A program made the translations under genes and the position numbers. The notes under the pieces are model-generated. The model saw only the letters and a program-made list of their open reading frames with translations, had not been told where the DNA came from and made no database searches. DNA of 34,114 nt from Deltaproteobacteria bacterium (lineage in GTDB: Bacteria; Desulfobacterota; GWC2-55-46; JADFVP01): positions 1 through 34,114 of the forward strand of contig JAJCZH010000034.1 in the NCBI GenBank assembly GCA_029262515.1, written 5' to 3'. Each line of letters starts with the position of its first letter. Within the stretch, counting starts at the first letter, position 1. This document shows, piece after piece, positions 14,170 to 23,233 of the stretch.

Positions 14170-17100
14170 ATGGCGACTAGTTGGATACAGGACGAAGTAA
14201 ACCCGACTAAAAGAGGTTGGGAAGAGTTTTATCGGAATCGCTGGCAGTACGATAAAACCGTGAGAAGTACGCACGGCAACAACTGTACAGGCGGTTGTAG
14301 TTGGATGGTATATGTAAAAGACGGTATCATTACCTGGGAGCTTCAGGCAGTTGACTATCCGAAACTGGAGCAGTCGCTTCCGCCGTACGAGCCCCGTGGT
14401 TGCCAGAGAGGTATCTCTGCATCCTGGTATGTATACAGCCCAGTAAGAATCAAGTACCCGTATGGCCGCGGCGTTCTTCTCGACGCGTGGAAAGAGGCCA
14501 AGAGCAGGCACTCCGATTCTGTTGATGCATGGACTTCCATCGTAGACAACCCTGAACTCATGAAGAAGATCAAGTGGAGCAGGGGTAAAGGTGGATTCCG
14601 CAGGTCGGATTGGGATACTACGACCGAAATCATCGCAGCGGCTCACGTACATACCATCAAAAGGTACGGTTCTGACAGGATTATCTGTTTCAGCCCGATA
14701 CCTGCGATGAGCCAGATCAGCTACGCATCAGGTGCTCGTTACAACCAGCTCGTTGGTGGTGTGCACTTGAGCTTCTACGATTACTACACGGACCTTCCGC
14801 CTGCAGAGCCTGAAGTATGGGGCGAGCAGACTGACTCCTGCGAGAGTGCGGACTGGTTCAATGCAGGTTACGTGGTAATGAGTGGTGCGAACCCGAACAT
14901 GACCAGAACCGCAGACTGTCACTTCGTATCCGAGCTTAGAATGGGTGGAGCAAAGCTTGTTGTCTGCTCTCCTGACTTTGCGCAGGTTACCAAGTACGCA
15001 GACCACTGGGTTCCGATCAGGACCGGTTCAGATGCTGCTTTCTGGATGTCAATCAAGCACGTTATACTCAAAGAGTTCTTCATCGACAGAACTGTTCCGT
15101 ATTTCGATGCTTACTGTAAGAACTACACCGATCTCCCGCATCTGGTCAAGCTGACCAAGGGTAAGAACGGTTATGAAATGGGCCGCTACCTCAGGGCATC
15201 CGATCTGGCTGAAGTTGCAGACACCGATAACGCAGAGTGGAAGTTCGCAATGTGGGATCTCAAGAGCAACAAGGCGCGTGTAACCAACGGTGGTATGGGT
15301 TACAGGTATCCGGGTCAGGACGCTTCCAAGGGTAAGTGGAACACTCTTCTTAAAGATGGTGAGAACGGCGAGAACCTCGACGTAGCTCTCAGCGTTCACG
15401 ATATCAAAGATGACGCCCTTGAAGTAAACATCTACGAGCTTGACAAGCCTGAAGTCTACAAAAGACAGGTTGGCGTTAAGTACGTAGAGTGCAAAGAAGG
15501 TCGCGTAGCGGTAGCCACGGTCTTTGATCTCAAGGTAGTTCAGTGTGGTGTCCAGCGTGACGGACTTACCGGCGACTATCCTGCCAACTATGATGATGAC
15601 AGGGGTTTTTCTCCTGCATGGCAGGAGAAGTACACCGGAATCGGCCGTGACGCGGTTACCAAGATAGCAAGGGAGTTCGCTTCCAACGCTGAAGTGACCA
15701 AGGGTCGTACCATGTGCATAGTCGGAGCCAGTTACAACCACTGGTACCACTCTGATCTCATGTACAGGACCATGATGGATGCCCTTATGCTCTGCGGTAC
15801 CGTTGGAAGAAACGGCGGTGGTCTGCAGCATTACGTTGGCCAGGAGAAGCTCGCACCGTTCGATTCATGGGGCCAGGTTGCCCATGCGCTCGACTGGTAC
15901 AGGCCTCCGAGACTTATGAACAACCCGAGTAACTGGTACATCCACACCCAGATGTTCAAGTACGATGGCGCGATCACCGATTACGTCGTGGTACCTGACA
16001 AGGATGCTCTCGAGTACGAGCACACCGCGGACTACAACGTTCGTGCCGTGAAGCTGGGTTGGCTGCCGTGTTACCCGCAGTTCAACAAGAGCAACAACGC
16101 GATCTGTGATGAGGCCATCAAGGGCGGAGCCAAGACCGACGCTGAGATAGTTGACTACACCGTCAACCAGCTCAAGTCCGGTGGTCTCCAGTTCACGATG
16201 GAAGATCCAGACGCTCCGGAGAACTGGCCGAGAGTCTGGTTCATCTGGCGTGCAAACGCTCTTGGATCGAGTGCGAGAGGAAACGAGTTCTTCCTCAAGT
16301 ACGTACTCGGTACTCACCACAACACCATCGCAGAAGAGGTCGCGAAGCCGTACCTTAAGGAGCTCAAGTACAGAGAGTCTCCTCTCGGTAAGCTCGATCT
16401 TCTTATCGACCTCAACATGCGTATGAATACGACACCGACGTACTGTGACATCGTTCTTCCGACGGCGCACTGGTATGAGAAGGAGGACATCAACACCACA
16501 GAGCTTCACTCCTTCCTCCATCCGATGGGCGCTGCCGTTCCGCCGAACTGGGAATCGAAGAGCGACTGGGATGCGTTCAAGTACATGTCGGTTCAGTTCT
16601 CGAAGCTCGCAAGAAAGCACCTCCCGACACCGATGAAAGAGGTCATTACTGCGGCTCTCGCCCATGATTCGCCTGGTGAGATCGCACAGCCTGCCCTCGA
16701 CGGTATCAAGCACTGGTACAAGGGAGAGTGTGAAGCGATACCTGGTAAAACCATGCCTGAGATCAGCGTTATCGAGCGTGACTACGCTAATGTTGACAAG
16801 CAGTATTCGGCACTTGGCCCGCTAATGAAGGGCAAGTACGGTTTCCACGGCATCATGATCAGTGGTAAAGAGCTCTATGAGGATTACATGGCACAGCCGC
16901 ACATCGACGTTAAAGATGTTAACGGTACGCCGATGATCTCCCTAGAGACGGCGAAAGAGGCTGCCAACGTTGTTATGGCATTCTCCGGAGCTACCAACGG
17001 TGAAGTCTCCTACAGGCAGTGGGTAGAAGAGGAGCACCATACCGGACTCCACGATGAGACCTATCAGGATGCTAAGAAAGCGGCCAGAAGTGTTCTTGGC

Positions 17101-17898
17101 GACGACATCAGGTACCTCTTCCCCAACGCCCACGGTGTTGCAGAAGAGATGGCCAGTGGCGACAGGAACTTTACCGTAACCTACGACGATATTGCCGCAC
17201 AGCCGAGACGCTGGCTCTCCAGCGCACTCTGGACCGGTGATAACAGAAGAGGCCGGGCTTATGGCACATGGACCATCCAGACTGAGCAGAGGGTTCCTTT
17301 CAGGACGCTCACAGGTAGGCAGCACTTCTACCTCGATCACCCTGTGTTCCTCGACTTCGGTGAAGGTCTGAGTACGAGTAAGTATAAGCTCAACCCTGCG
17401 AAGATGAATGAGCTCGTTAAGTCTGACAAGACTGATGCTCTTGAGCTCAACTACATCACCCCGCACGGTAAGTGGGCTATACACTCAACCCATTACGATA
17501 ACCTCAGGATGCTCACACTCTCTCGCGGAGGTAACTCCATCTGGGTCAACGACGCAGAGGCCGAGAGCGTAGGTATCAAGGATAACGACTGGGTAGAGGC
17601 GTACAATGACAACGGTATATTCGTATGTCGTGCGGTTGTTAGTGCCAGAATCCCTGCGGGCACCGCTTTCGCTTACCATTCTCAGGAGAGAACGGTAAAC
17701 ATACCGAAAGCAGAGCAGCGTAACAAGATACGCGGCGGGTTCCATAACAGCCTCACAAGGCAGCGTCTAAAACCGACCCTCATGACTGGTGGTTACGGAC
17801 AGTTCTCCTACGGCTTTAACGCCTGGGGTCCGATCCCGATCATTAGGGATACAACCGTGTTGGTTAGAAAAATGAGAAACCAGGAGGTGAAGTGGTAA
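14170..17898 (+). CDS. narG: respiratory nitrate reductase, alpha subunit (Mo-bisMGD)
   Basis: Catalytic subunit reducing nitrate to nitrite; 1242 residues, family length. The N-terminal [4Fe-4S] cluster FS0 ligands are His35, Cys39, Cys43 and Cys78 (THGNNCTGGCSW and PRGCQRG). The molybdenum ligand is Asp222 in GEQTD, the same residue and number as in E. coli NarG. The DLPPAEPEVWGEQTD, MNTTPTYCDIVLPTAHWYEKEDINTTELH and C-terminal HSQERTVN blocks are also typical. There is no twin-arginine signal at the N-terminus, so it should face the cytoplasm like classical NarG, unlike periplasmic nitrite oxidoreductases of Nitrospira type. GGAGG at 14158-14162 precedes the ATG. It overlaps narH by one base (TAATG). 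Long opposite-strand frames inside it are shadows. Confidence 0.98.
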   Translation: MATSWIQDEVNPTKRGWEEFYRNRWQYDKTVRSTHGNNCTGGCSWMVYVKDGIITWELQAVDYPKLEQSLPPYEPRGCQRGISASWYVYSPVRIKYPYGRGVLLDAWKEAKSRHSDSVDAWTSIVDNPELMKKIKWSRGKGGFRRSDWDTTTEIIAAAHVHTIKRYGSDRIICFSPIPAMSQISYASGARYNQLVGGVHLSFYDYYTDLPPAEPEVWGEQTDSCESADWFNAGYVVMSGANPNMTRTADCHFVSELRMGGAKLVVCSPDFAQVTKYADHWVPIRTGSDAAFWMSIKHVILKEFFIDRTVPYFDAYCKNYTDLPHLVKLTKGKNGYEMGRYLRASDLAEVADTDNAEWKFAMWDLKSNKARVTNGGMGYRYPGQDASKGKWNTLLKDGENGENLDVALSVHDIKDDALEVNIYELDKPEVYKRQVGVKYVECKEGRVAVATVFDLKVVQCGVQRDGLTGDYPANYDDDRGFSPAWQEKYTGIGRDAVTKIAREFASNAEVTKGRTMCIVGASYNHWYHSDLMYRTMMDALMLCGTVGRNGGGLQHYVGQEKLAPFDSWGQVAHALDWYRPPRLMNNPSNWYIHTQMFKYDGAITDYVVVPDKDALEYEHTADYNVRAVKLGWLPCYPQFNKSNNAICDEAIKGGAKTDAEIVDYTVNQLKSGGLQFTMEDPDAPENWPRVWFIWRANALGSSARGNEFFLKYVLGTHHNTIAEEVAKPYLKELKYRESPLGKLDLLIDLNMRMNTTPTYCDIVLPTAHWYEKEDINTTELHSFLHPMGAAVPPNWESKSDWDAFKYMSVQFSKLARKHLPTPMKEVITAALAHDSPGEIAQPALDGIKHWYKGECEAIPGKTMPEISVIERDYANVDKQYSALGPLMKGKYGFHGIMISGKELYEDYMAQPHIDVKDVNGTPMISLETAKEAANVVMAFSGATNGEVSYRQWVEEEHHTGLHDETYQDAKKAARSVLGDDIRYLFPNAHGVAEEMASGDRNFTVTYDDIAAQPRRWLSSALWTGDNRRGRAYGTWTIQTEQRVPFRTLTGRQHFYLDHPVFLDFGEGLSTSKYKLNPAKMNELVKSDKTDALELNYITPHGKWAIHSTHYDNLRMLTLSRGGNSIWVNDAEAESVGIKDNDWVEAYNDNGIFVCRAVVSARIPAGTAFAYHSQERTVNIPKAEQRNKIRGGFHNSLTRQRLKPTLMTGGYGQFSYGFNAWGPIPIIRDTTVLVRKMRNQEVKW

Positions 17899-19418
17899 TG
17901 GATATTCGTGCACAGCTTTCAATGAGTTTTCATATGGACAAGTGCATCGGTTGCCACACCTGTAGTGTGTCCTGTAAGAACGTATGGACCACACGCAGAG
18001 GCGCCGAGTACATGTGGTGGAACAACGTCGAGACCAAGCCCGGAGCCGGGTACCCTGTAACCTGGGAAGACCAGGACAGGTACCGTGGCGGTTGGGAAGT
18101 CTCCGGCGGAAGTCTCAGGCTAAAGCTCCTCAAGGGGCCCGGTAAGATCCGTTCGCTTGCGAACATCTTCTTCCAGCCGAACCTTCCGACGATCGACGAT
18201 TACTATGAACCGTTTACGTTCGATTATCAGCACCTGTTCAACGCCCCGGCCGGAGACGATCAGCCGACGGCTAGAGCAAGGTCACTGATAACCGGTGACT
18301 TCATGGAGAAGATCGTTCTTGGCCCGAACTGGGATGATGACATGGGTGGTTCGCCGCTCTACGCATCGAACGATCCGAACCTCAAGGGTCTCTCGGATTC
18401 GCAGAAAGAGATGCTTACCAAGTTCCATAAGCTCTTTTTCTTCTACCTTCCGAGGATATGCAATCACTGTCTCAACCCTGCATGCGTAGCTTCGTGTCCT
18501 TCGGGCGCAATCTACAAGAGGGGTGAGGACGGCATTGTTCTGATAGATCAGGACACCTGTCGTGCATGGAGATTCTGCGTAAGCGCATGCCCGTTCAAAA
18601 AGCCGTACTACAACTGGGCAAACGGTAAGAGTGAGAAGTGTATCTTCTGCTACCCGAGGACAGAGACCGGCCAGGCCAACGCCTGCGCCCACGCCTGTAC
18701 CGGTAGGATCCGTTTTGTCGGCGTTCTTCTTTACGACGCTGACAAGATTGAGGATGTCGCAAAGAGCTCCGACGAAAGACTCGTCGAGGCTATGAGGGAT
18801 ATCTGTCTCGATCCTAACGACCCGAAGGTAATAGAAGGCGCAATCAAAGCCGGAATAACACAGGACTGGATTACGGCCGCACAGAATTCCCCGGCCTACA
18901 ATCTGTTCGTCAAGTGGCGCATAGCCACTCCGAACCATCCTGAGTTCAGAACGGTGCCGATGAACTTCTATATTCCGCCGTTATCACCAATCCTCCACGA
19001 CTCCAAGGCTGGAAGTGGCGGTGTCTTTGATCCGATATCGGATGAGTTCTTCAACGATGTCGATAAGATGAGAGTCCCGCTTCGCTACCTCGCCAATATG
19101 CTGTCTGCCGGAAACGAGCAGGTCATAGCGGAGTCGCTTAAGAAGCAGATGGCTGTCAGGATGTATGTTCGCCAGCAGCGTGTCGGTGACGTAGGTGAGA
19201 GCAAGGTTAAATCCGTTCTCAGCGATGTCGGACTTACGGCACAGGATTGCGAAGATATATACAGGCTCACGGCCCTCGGTACGTTCCAGGAAAGGTTTGT
19301 AATTCCTGAGACGCATCGTGAGACCATGACCACTGTTGAGCCAAGGACGATGTACGAGAAGAGAGGAACCATCGGGTTCGGAACAAAGAAGCAGCATCTC
19401 GTAAGTAGGACCTGGTAA
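17898..19418 (+). CDS. narH: respiratory nitrate reductase, beta (iron-sulfur) subunit
   Basis: Electron-transfer subunit relaying electrons from NarI heme to NarG; 506 residues. I start at ATG 17898 because MDIRAQLSM aligns with the known MKIRSQVGM start of E. coli; a GTG two codons upstream is possible. Four Cys groups are present: CIGCHTCSVSC, CNHCLNPACVASC, CRAWRFCVSAC, and CIFC followed by CAHAC. In the third group Trp replaces one Cys (C-x2-W-x2-C), exactly as in NarH, indicating three [4Fe-4S] and one [3Fe-4S] cluster. The SEKCIFCYPR and LLYDADKIE blocks are family signatures. AGGAGG lies within the narG end (17882-17887). Confidence 0.98.
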   Translation: MDIRAQLSMSFHMDKCIGCHTCSVSCKNVWTTRRGAEYMWWNNVETKPGAGYPVTWEDQDRYRGGWEVSGGSLRLKLLKGPGKIRSLANIFFQPNLPTIDDYYEPFTFDYQHLFNAPAGDDQPTARARSLITGDFMEKIVLGPNWDDDMGGSPLYASNDPNLKGLSDSQKEMLTKFHKLFFFYLPRICNHCLNPACVASCPSGAIYKRGEDGIVLIDQDTCRAWRFCVSACPFKKPYYNWANGKSEKCIFCYPRTETGQANACAHACTGRIRFVGVLLYDADKIEDVAKSSDERLVEAMRDICLDPNDPKVIEGAIKAGITQDWITAAQNSPAYNLFVKWRIATPNHPEFRTVPMNFYIPPLSPILHDSKAGSGGVFDPISDEFFNDVDKMRVPLRYLANMLSAGNEQVIAESLKKQMAVRMYVRQQRVGDVGESKVKSVLSDVGLTAQDCEDIYRLTALGTFQERFVIPETHRETMTTVEPRTMYEKRGTIGFGTKKQHLVSRTW

Positions 19419-19423
19419 ATATA

Positions 19424-19975
19424 ATGATGGTAACCAAGGAAAAGAGTATATACGACAGCCTTGCGGGATTACTGCAGCACCCGCGGGAGGATATCAAGCT
19501 CAGGGTCGATGAGTGCATCAAGATGCTCAACGATTCGGGCGCCTATCCTGATGCAGTCGACGACCTGAAGCATTTTCTTAAGGATCTGGAGAATATGCCC
19601 CTGGACGATTTGCAGGGGTACTACTCTTATACATTCGAGCTGACGGCCGAACATACTCTTGACCTTGGGCACCATCTTTATGATGGTTTCAAACGCTCGA
19701 ATACACTTGCTTCGCTAAAGGCAATGTATAGAGAGCATAATTTTCCCGTTGACGAAGTGGCCAAGGGGGAGCTTGCCGATCACCTTCCGGTAGTGTTGAG
19801 GTTCTTAGCTGTATGCAAGGACGAGGACCTGAAGATGGATCTGCTAGCAACGTTGGTGAATATGGCTGTAGAAAAGCTCATGAAGAGCTTTGAAAGAAAC
19901 CCTAATAACGTTTACGGTCACTTGGTAAACGCCACATACAGAGTCTTAGACAAAGACGTTAAGGAGGTCCAGTAA
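19424..19975 (+). CDS. narJ: nitrate reductase assembly chaperone (TorD/NarJ family)
   Basis: Cytoplasmic chaperone that binds the NarG N-terminus and permits molybdenum cofactor insertion; not part of the final enzyme. At 183 residues it is shorter than E. coli NarJ (236), as is common outside Gammaproteobacteria. The helical fold shows the conserved central stretch YYSYTFELTAEHTLDLGHHLY, the equivalent of the 'YV..FD' block, then HLPVVLRFLA. It follows narH by five bases and narI begins two bases after its stop. No strong ribosome binding site precedes it, so translation is probably coupled to narH; either of two adjacent ATG codons (19424, 19427) could start it. Confidence 0.92.
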   Translation: MMVTKEKSIYDSLAGLLQHPREDIKLRVDECIKMLNDSGAYPDAVDDLKHFLKDLENMPLDDLQGYYSYTFELTAEHTLDLGHHLYDGFKRSNTLASLKAMYREHNFPVDEVAKGELADHLPVVLRFLAVCKDEDLKMDLLATLVNMAVEKLMKSFERNPNNVYGHLVNATYRVLDKDVKEVQ

Positions 19976-19977
19976 AC

Positions 19978-20679
19978 ATGGTTGACACTTTTCTATTCGG
20001 CGGCATGCCGTATATACTGATCATGATTGCGATAGTTGGATCGATCTGGAGGTTTACTTCCAATAAGTATACCTGGTCGTCCCAGTCGTCGCAGTTTGTC
20101 GAGAACAAGACATTGTTCTTCGGCTCATTCCCGTGGCACTACGGTATCATTACGATCATCGTGGGTCACATTGTAGGTCTCATAATACCGCAGTCTTTCC
20201 TGTGGTGGAACAGCGTACCGGTAAGGCTCTACATTCTTGAGCTTTCCGGTCTGGCGCTCGCTTTCCTCGCGCTCTTCGGTCTTCTTGCTCTTATCTACAG
20301 AAGGCTGACCAACACGAGGGTAAAGGCCCTAACCTCCTCCTGGGACGTTCTTCTTCTTATCGTCCTTCTCATTCAGGTGGTAACCGGCATAGGCAACGCC
20401 ATTATGTACAGGTGGGGCTCAAACTGGTTCGCAGCAGAGGCATCCCCGTGGTTCTATTCCATAATCACTCTGAACCCGGATGTTTCATACATAGCGAACC
20501 TTCCGTTAATAACCAAGGTGCATATTTTCAACGCGATGATCTTCATAGGTCTCATCCCGTTCACGCGTCTCGTGCACTTCGTAGTAATCAATCCGTACAA
20601 GTACCTCTTCAGACCTTACCAGGTCGTAAGGTGGTACTCGAGGTCCGAAAAGACCCCGAACATAGTACAGTACAAGTAG
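19978..20679 (+). CDS. narI: respiratory nitrate reductase, gamma (cytochrome b) subunit
   Basis: Membrane diheme cytochrome b that oxidises quinol at the periplasmic side and anchors NarGH; 233 residues with five predicted helices. The four heme-ligand histidines are present: His54 (PWHYG), His64 (VGHIVG), His182 (KVHIF) and His200 (RLVHF), matching His56, 66, 187 and 205 of E. coli. The FFGSFPWHYGI and FTRLVHF blocks are diagnostic. The ATG lies just after AAGGAGG at the end of narJ. It ends the packed operon cytochrome-narG-narH-narJ-narI. With all hemes kept, it can accept quinol electrons independently of the operon's cytochrome c. Confidence 0.97.
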   Translation: MVDTFLFGGMPYILIMIAIVGSIWRFTSNKYTWSSQSSQFVENKTLFFGSFPWHYGIITIIVGHIVGLIIPQSFLWWNSVPVRLYILELSGLALAFLALFGLLALIYRRLTNTRVKALTSSWDVLLLIVLLIQVVTGIGNAIMYRWGSNWFAAEASPWFYSIITLNPDVSYIANLPLITKVHIFNAMIFIGLIPFTRLVHFVVINPYKYLFRPYQVVRWYSRSEKTPNIVQYK

Positions 20680-20694
20680 TTTACGGTTATGTAA

Positions 20695-20720
20695 CCGGGG
20701 CGGGCAGTTTGCCGCCCCGG
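20695..20720 (+). terminator. GC-rich hairpin after narI
   Basis: Perfect 9-bp arms CCGGGGCGG (20695-20703) and CCGCCCCGG (20712-20720), eight-base loop. There is no T-run, so it may stabilise the mRNA 3' end or terminate only partly. Confidence 0.5.
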
Positions 20721-20921
20721 CCTGCATGACTTAAGTAAACGGTTTGGCAGGACCGTGCAGCACAAATTAGTAAGGCAGTAACTTTATTCTTTCAGGAAAA
20801 TTATGTATATGCACCAGGGTTGACTGGCTTAGAGCTTTATGCCCGGACGAGGGGGGATGCAGTAATAAACTTGTCCTTAAGGCAATATAAAATTACAAAC
20901 AGGCTGGGCGCTTTTTAGGAT

Positions 20922-20949
20922 GGCGTAATGAAAAATCGTTACGCCTTTT
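20922..20949 (+). promoter_or_regulatory. inverted repeat upstream of the second narK
   Basis: Arms GGCGTAA (20922-20928) and TTACGCC (20939-20945), followed by TTTT, 65 bases before the ATG. It could be a weak terminator or attenuator or an operator. The 20680-21013 gap otherwise holds the narI hairpin and two GGGGGG tracts (20851, 20951). Confidence 0.4.
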
Positions 20950-21013
20950 CGGGGGGAAAGTACGGCCTAAAAGGTACCCGAAGAGATAAAACTAGGGAAA
21001 AAAGGAGAAAAAT

Positions 21014-22624
21014 ATGGCGAACATTCATGAATGGAATGTAGAGGATGATGGTTTTTGGAACTCTACAGGAAAAAAGATAGCAACGAGGAACCTCTGGATC
21101 TCGATCCCGAGTCTGCTTGTTGGATTCGCAACGTGGTTGATGTGGGGTATCATCGCTGTGCAGATGATGAACCTCGGTTTCGACTTCACCAAACCGCAGC
21201 TATTTACCCTCGCGGCTATAGCCGGACTGACAGGGGCGACACTCAGAATACCGAGTTCATTTATGATCCGTATCGCGGGTGGTCGTAATACCATCTTCTT
21301 TACGACGGCGCTTATGATGATACCGTCCGTATTGGCCGGTATACTCCTTCAGAGTAAAGATACTCCGCTCGTAGCCTTCCAGATCTGTGCGTTCCTCTCA
21401 GGTTTCGGTGGCGGTAACTTTGCGTCTTCAATGAGTAACATAAGCTTCTTCTACCCGAAGAAGGTACAGGGTACCTCACTCGGCCTCAACGCCGGACTCG
21501 GTAACTTCGGTGTTACTACGATGCAGGTTCTTATTCCTCTTGTCATGACCTTTGCTCTTCTCGGTCCGATAAGCGGTGAGTCTATGATCCTTGTCAACAC
21601 GAGTGGTACTCTTATCGGTAAGATTCCCGCAGGTTCTGAGACATGGATTGCAAACGCAGGTTGGGTCTGGATGTTCTGGCTCATTCCGCTCGCTTTTGCC
21701 GGCTGGTTTGGCATGAACAACCTGGTTGTTCCGCACGTATCACCGGATATCTCTAGCCCGATAGCATCGTTCGGTAAGATCCTTTACCTGCTCTGCTGTG
21801 CATTCATCACTGCCGGCATAGGACTCTACTGTGTGCTTCCGGCACCGATCGGTCTCGGACTCAACAAGTGGATTGTACTGCTCTGTGTCTTGATAGCAAC
21901 GCTTGCACTGATGCGCTATGCTACTCCTAAGGTTATTAGAGATAACCTTGCGAGGCAGTTTAAGATATTCGGCAACTCGCATACCTGGATCATGACGGTT
22001 ATCTATACGATGACTTTTGGATCTTTTATCGGTTTTGCTGCTTCATTTCCGCTTTCAATCAAGGTTATCTTCGGCTTTCAGCATATACAGGATGCCGCAG
22101 GCAACTGGACACATAACCTGCCTAACGCAAATGGACCGAGTGCGCTAACTTACGCCTGGATCGGTCCCTTCATTGGTGCGCTTATCCGCCCTGTTGGTGG
22201 TTTTATCTCTGATAAACTTGGCGGTGCACTTGTTACACAGATCTGCGCTATAGGTATGGTTGTCTGTGCTGTCGCAGTCTCTTTTGTCATGAAGGCGGCG
22301 TACGTTTCTGCTACACCTGAAACAGTTTTCGTTCCGTTCTTCCTGCTCTTCCTCGGACTCTTCTTCTTCTCGGGGATAGGAAACGGTTCGACCTTTAGAA
22401 CAATCTCAATGGTCTTTAACGAAGAGCAGGCTGGACCTGTTCTCGGCTTTACCTCTGCTGTTGCAGCCTACGGCGCATTCATCATGCCTAAGGTTATCGG
22501 TGAGCAGATTAAGGCGACCACACCGCAGTACGCATTATGGGGCTTTGCGGCTTTCTATGCGGTCTGCGTTGTGCTCAACTTCCTCGCGTACCTGAGACCG
22601 GGTTGCAAGTATAGAAACCCGTAA
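21014..22624 (+). CDS. narK: nitrate/nitrite transporter, E. coli NarK-type MFS porter
   Basis: Second inner-membrane nitrate/nitrite porter, 536 residues, 12 predicted helices with a longer central loop than the porter at 10925. The SGATLRIPSSF-like element (here TGATLRIPSSFMIRIAGGRNT) in helix 2 carries the substrate-binding Arg of NarK. Signature 1 is GLNAGLGNFGVTTMQ; signature 2 is GFTSAVAAYGAFIMPK, the NarK/NarU form rather than the GNVG form of the other porter. NarK-type proteins exchange nitrate for nitrite, which would remove toxic nitrite produced by NarG. The start ATG follows AAAGGAG. It lies 334 bases after narI, has its own leader and a very strong terminator, and so may be separately controlled. 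Confidence 0.94.
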   Translation: MANIHEWNVEDDGFWNSTGKKIATRNLWISIPSLLVGFATWLMWGIIAVQMMNLGFDFTKPQLFTLAAIAGLTGATLRIPSSFMIRIAGGRNTIFFTTALMMIPSVLAGILLQSKDTPLVAFQICAFLSGFGGGNFASSMSNISFFYPKKVQGTSLGLNAGLGNFGVTTMQVLIPLVMTFALLGPISGESMILVNTSGTLIGKIPAGSETWIANAGWVWMFWLIPLAFAGWFGMNNLVVPHVSPDISSPIASFGKILYLLCCAFITAGIGLYCVLPAPIGLGLNKWIVLLCVLIATLALMRYATPKVIRDNLARQFKIFGNSHTWIMTVIYTMTFGSFIGFAASFPLSIKVIFGFQHIQDAAGNWTHNLPNANGPSALTYAWIGPFIGALIRPVGGFISDKLGGALVTQICAIGMVVCAVAVSFVMKAAYVSATPETVFVPFFLLFLGLFFFSGIGNGSTFRTISMVFNEEQAGPVLGFTSAVAAYGAFIMPKVIGEQIKATTPQYALWGFAAFYAVCVVLNFLAYLRPGCKYRNP

Positions 22625-22657
22625 TCTCTGTTTAAGAGGTAGTTGTACAGTTGTTCA

Positions 22658-22700
22658 GGAAGAGGCCGACCCTATTATTAGGGTCGGCCTCTTCCTTTTC
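22658..22700 (+). terminator. strong rho-independent terminator after the second narK
   Basis: Perfect 17-bp stem (22658-22674 with 22679-22695), loop TTAT, followed by TTTTC. It closes the nitrate locus. Confidence 0.93.
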
Positions 22701-22725
22701 TGCAAATACCGTTATTCAGTTACCC

Positions 22726-22753
22726 TTGACAACTTCTATTCCTCTGCTATTCT
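22726..22753 (+). promoter_or_regulatory. sigma70-like promoter for the DUF2769-like gene
   Basis: Consensus TTGACA (22726-22731), 16-base spacer, TATTCT (22748-22753); leader of about 100 bases to the ATG at 22860. Confidence 0.5.
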
Positions 22754-22859
22754 TTTAGTACATCATAAAATATTAACATGAAAATATACTTCAGGCATTC
22801 CGTTGTGGGTTTCTTCTGTCTTTTTTCTGGTAAGATAACAATAACCTAGGAGGTGTAAT

Positions 22860-23180
22860 ATGGGCAAGCTTGATAGTTATGATAACTTTGGCGTAGAAAA
22901 AATGACAAAGGCAGAGCATGCCGAAAAGCAGGAGAAAGTACTTGCAGTCTGTAAATGCAAGGGTTGTCCCAGTTATGTAGAGGGTGACAATCCGAGTGGC
23001 GCTTACTGTTTTCCTCTTATAGGTACCAGTAAAGCGATTCAGTGGGAGAAGGATTGTATCTGCGGCACGTGTCCTGTTTATAAAGAGTATGAACTCGATC
23101 ATAACCACTACTGTACGAGGTGCTCTCAGTTCTGCCAGTCATTACAGACTTTAAGCGCCGATTCGGGTGCGGGAAATTAA
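22860..23180 (+). CDS. Cys-rich DUF2769-like protein
   Basis: A 106-residue soluble protein of unknown function with ten cysteines: Cys31, 33, 36, 50, 66, 68, 71, 85, 88 and 92, plus His81 and His83. The arrangement C-x-C-x2-C-P-S-Y, then AYCFPLIG, then C-I-C-G-T-C-P-V-Y-K-E-Y and HYCTRC matches what I recall of DUF2769, a family seen in methanogens and other anaerobes. The two near-repeats (CKCKGCPSY and CICGTCPVY) suggest two metal sites, zinc or iron-sulfur; this is inferred from spacing only. There is no signal peptide. AGGAGG precedes the ATG, and it has its own promoter and terminator, so it is a single-gene unit just beyond the nitrate locus. Confidence 0.78.
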   Translation: MGKLDSYDNFGVEKMTKAEHAEKQEKVLAVCKCKGCPSYVEGDNPSGAYCFPLIGTSKAIQWEKDCICGTCPVYKEYELDHNHYCTRCSQFCQSLQTLSADSGAGN

Positions 23181-23187
23181 ATAGTAT

Positions 23188-23221
23188 GCGGTTCTGCCTG
23201 CAAGGGGAGCCGCTTTTTTTT
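23188..23221 (+). terminator. rho-independent terminator after the DUF2769-like gene
   Basis: Arms GCGGTTC (23188-23194) and GAGCCGC (23207-23213) with one G-T pair, then eight T. Confidence 0.8.
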
Positions 23222-23233
23222 ACCTTTCACTGC

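Noticed and set aside
13867-16713. Minus-strand frames of 260-282 codons inside the cytochrome and narG genes
   Set aside because: Codon bias of narG leaves the opposite frame open; no ribosome sites or recognisable products.
14170-17898. NarG as a periplasmic nitrite oxidoreductase (NxrA)
   Set aside because: No twin-arginine signal, FS0 and Asp222 as in NarG, and narJ and a four-His narI follow, so a classical nitrate reductase is the simpler reading.
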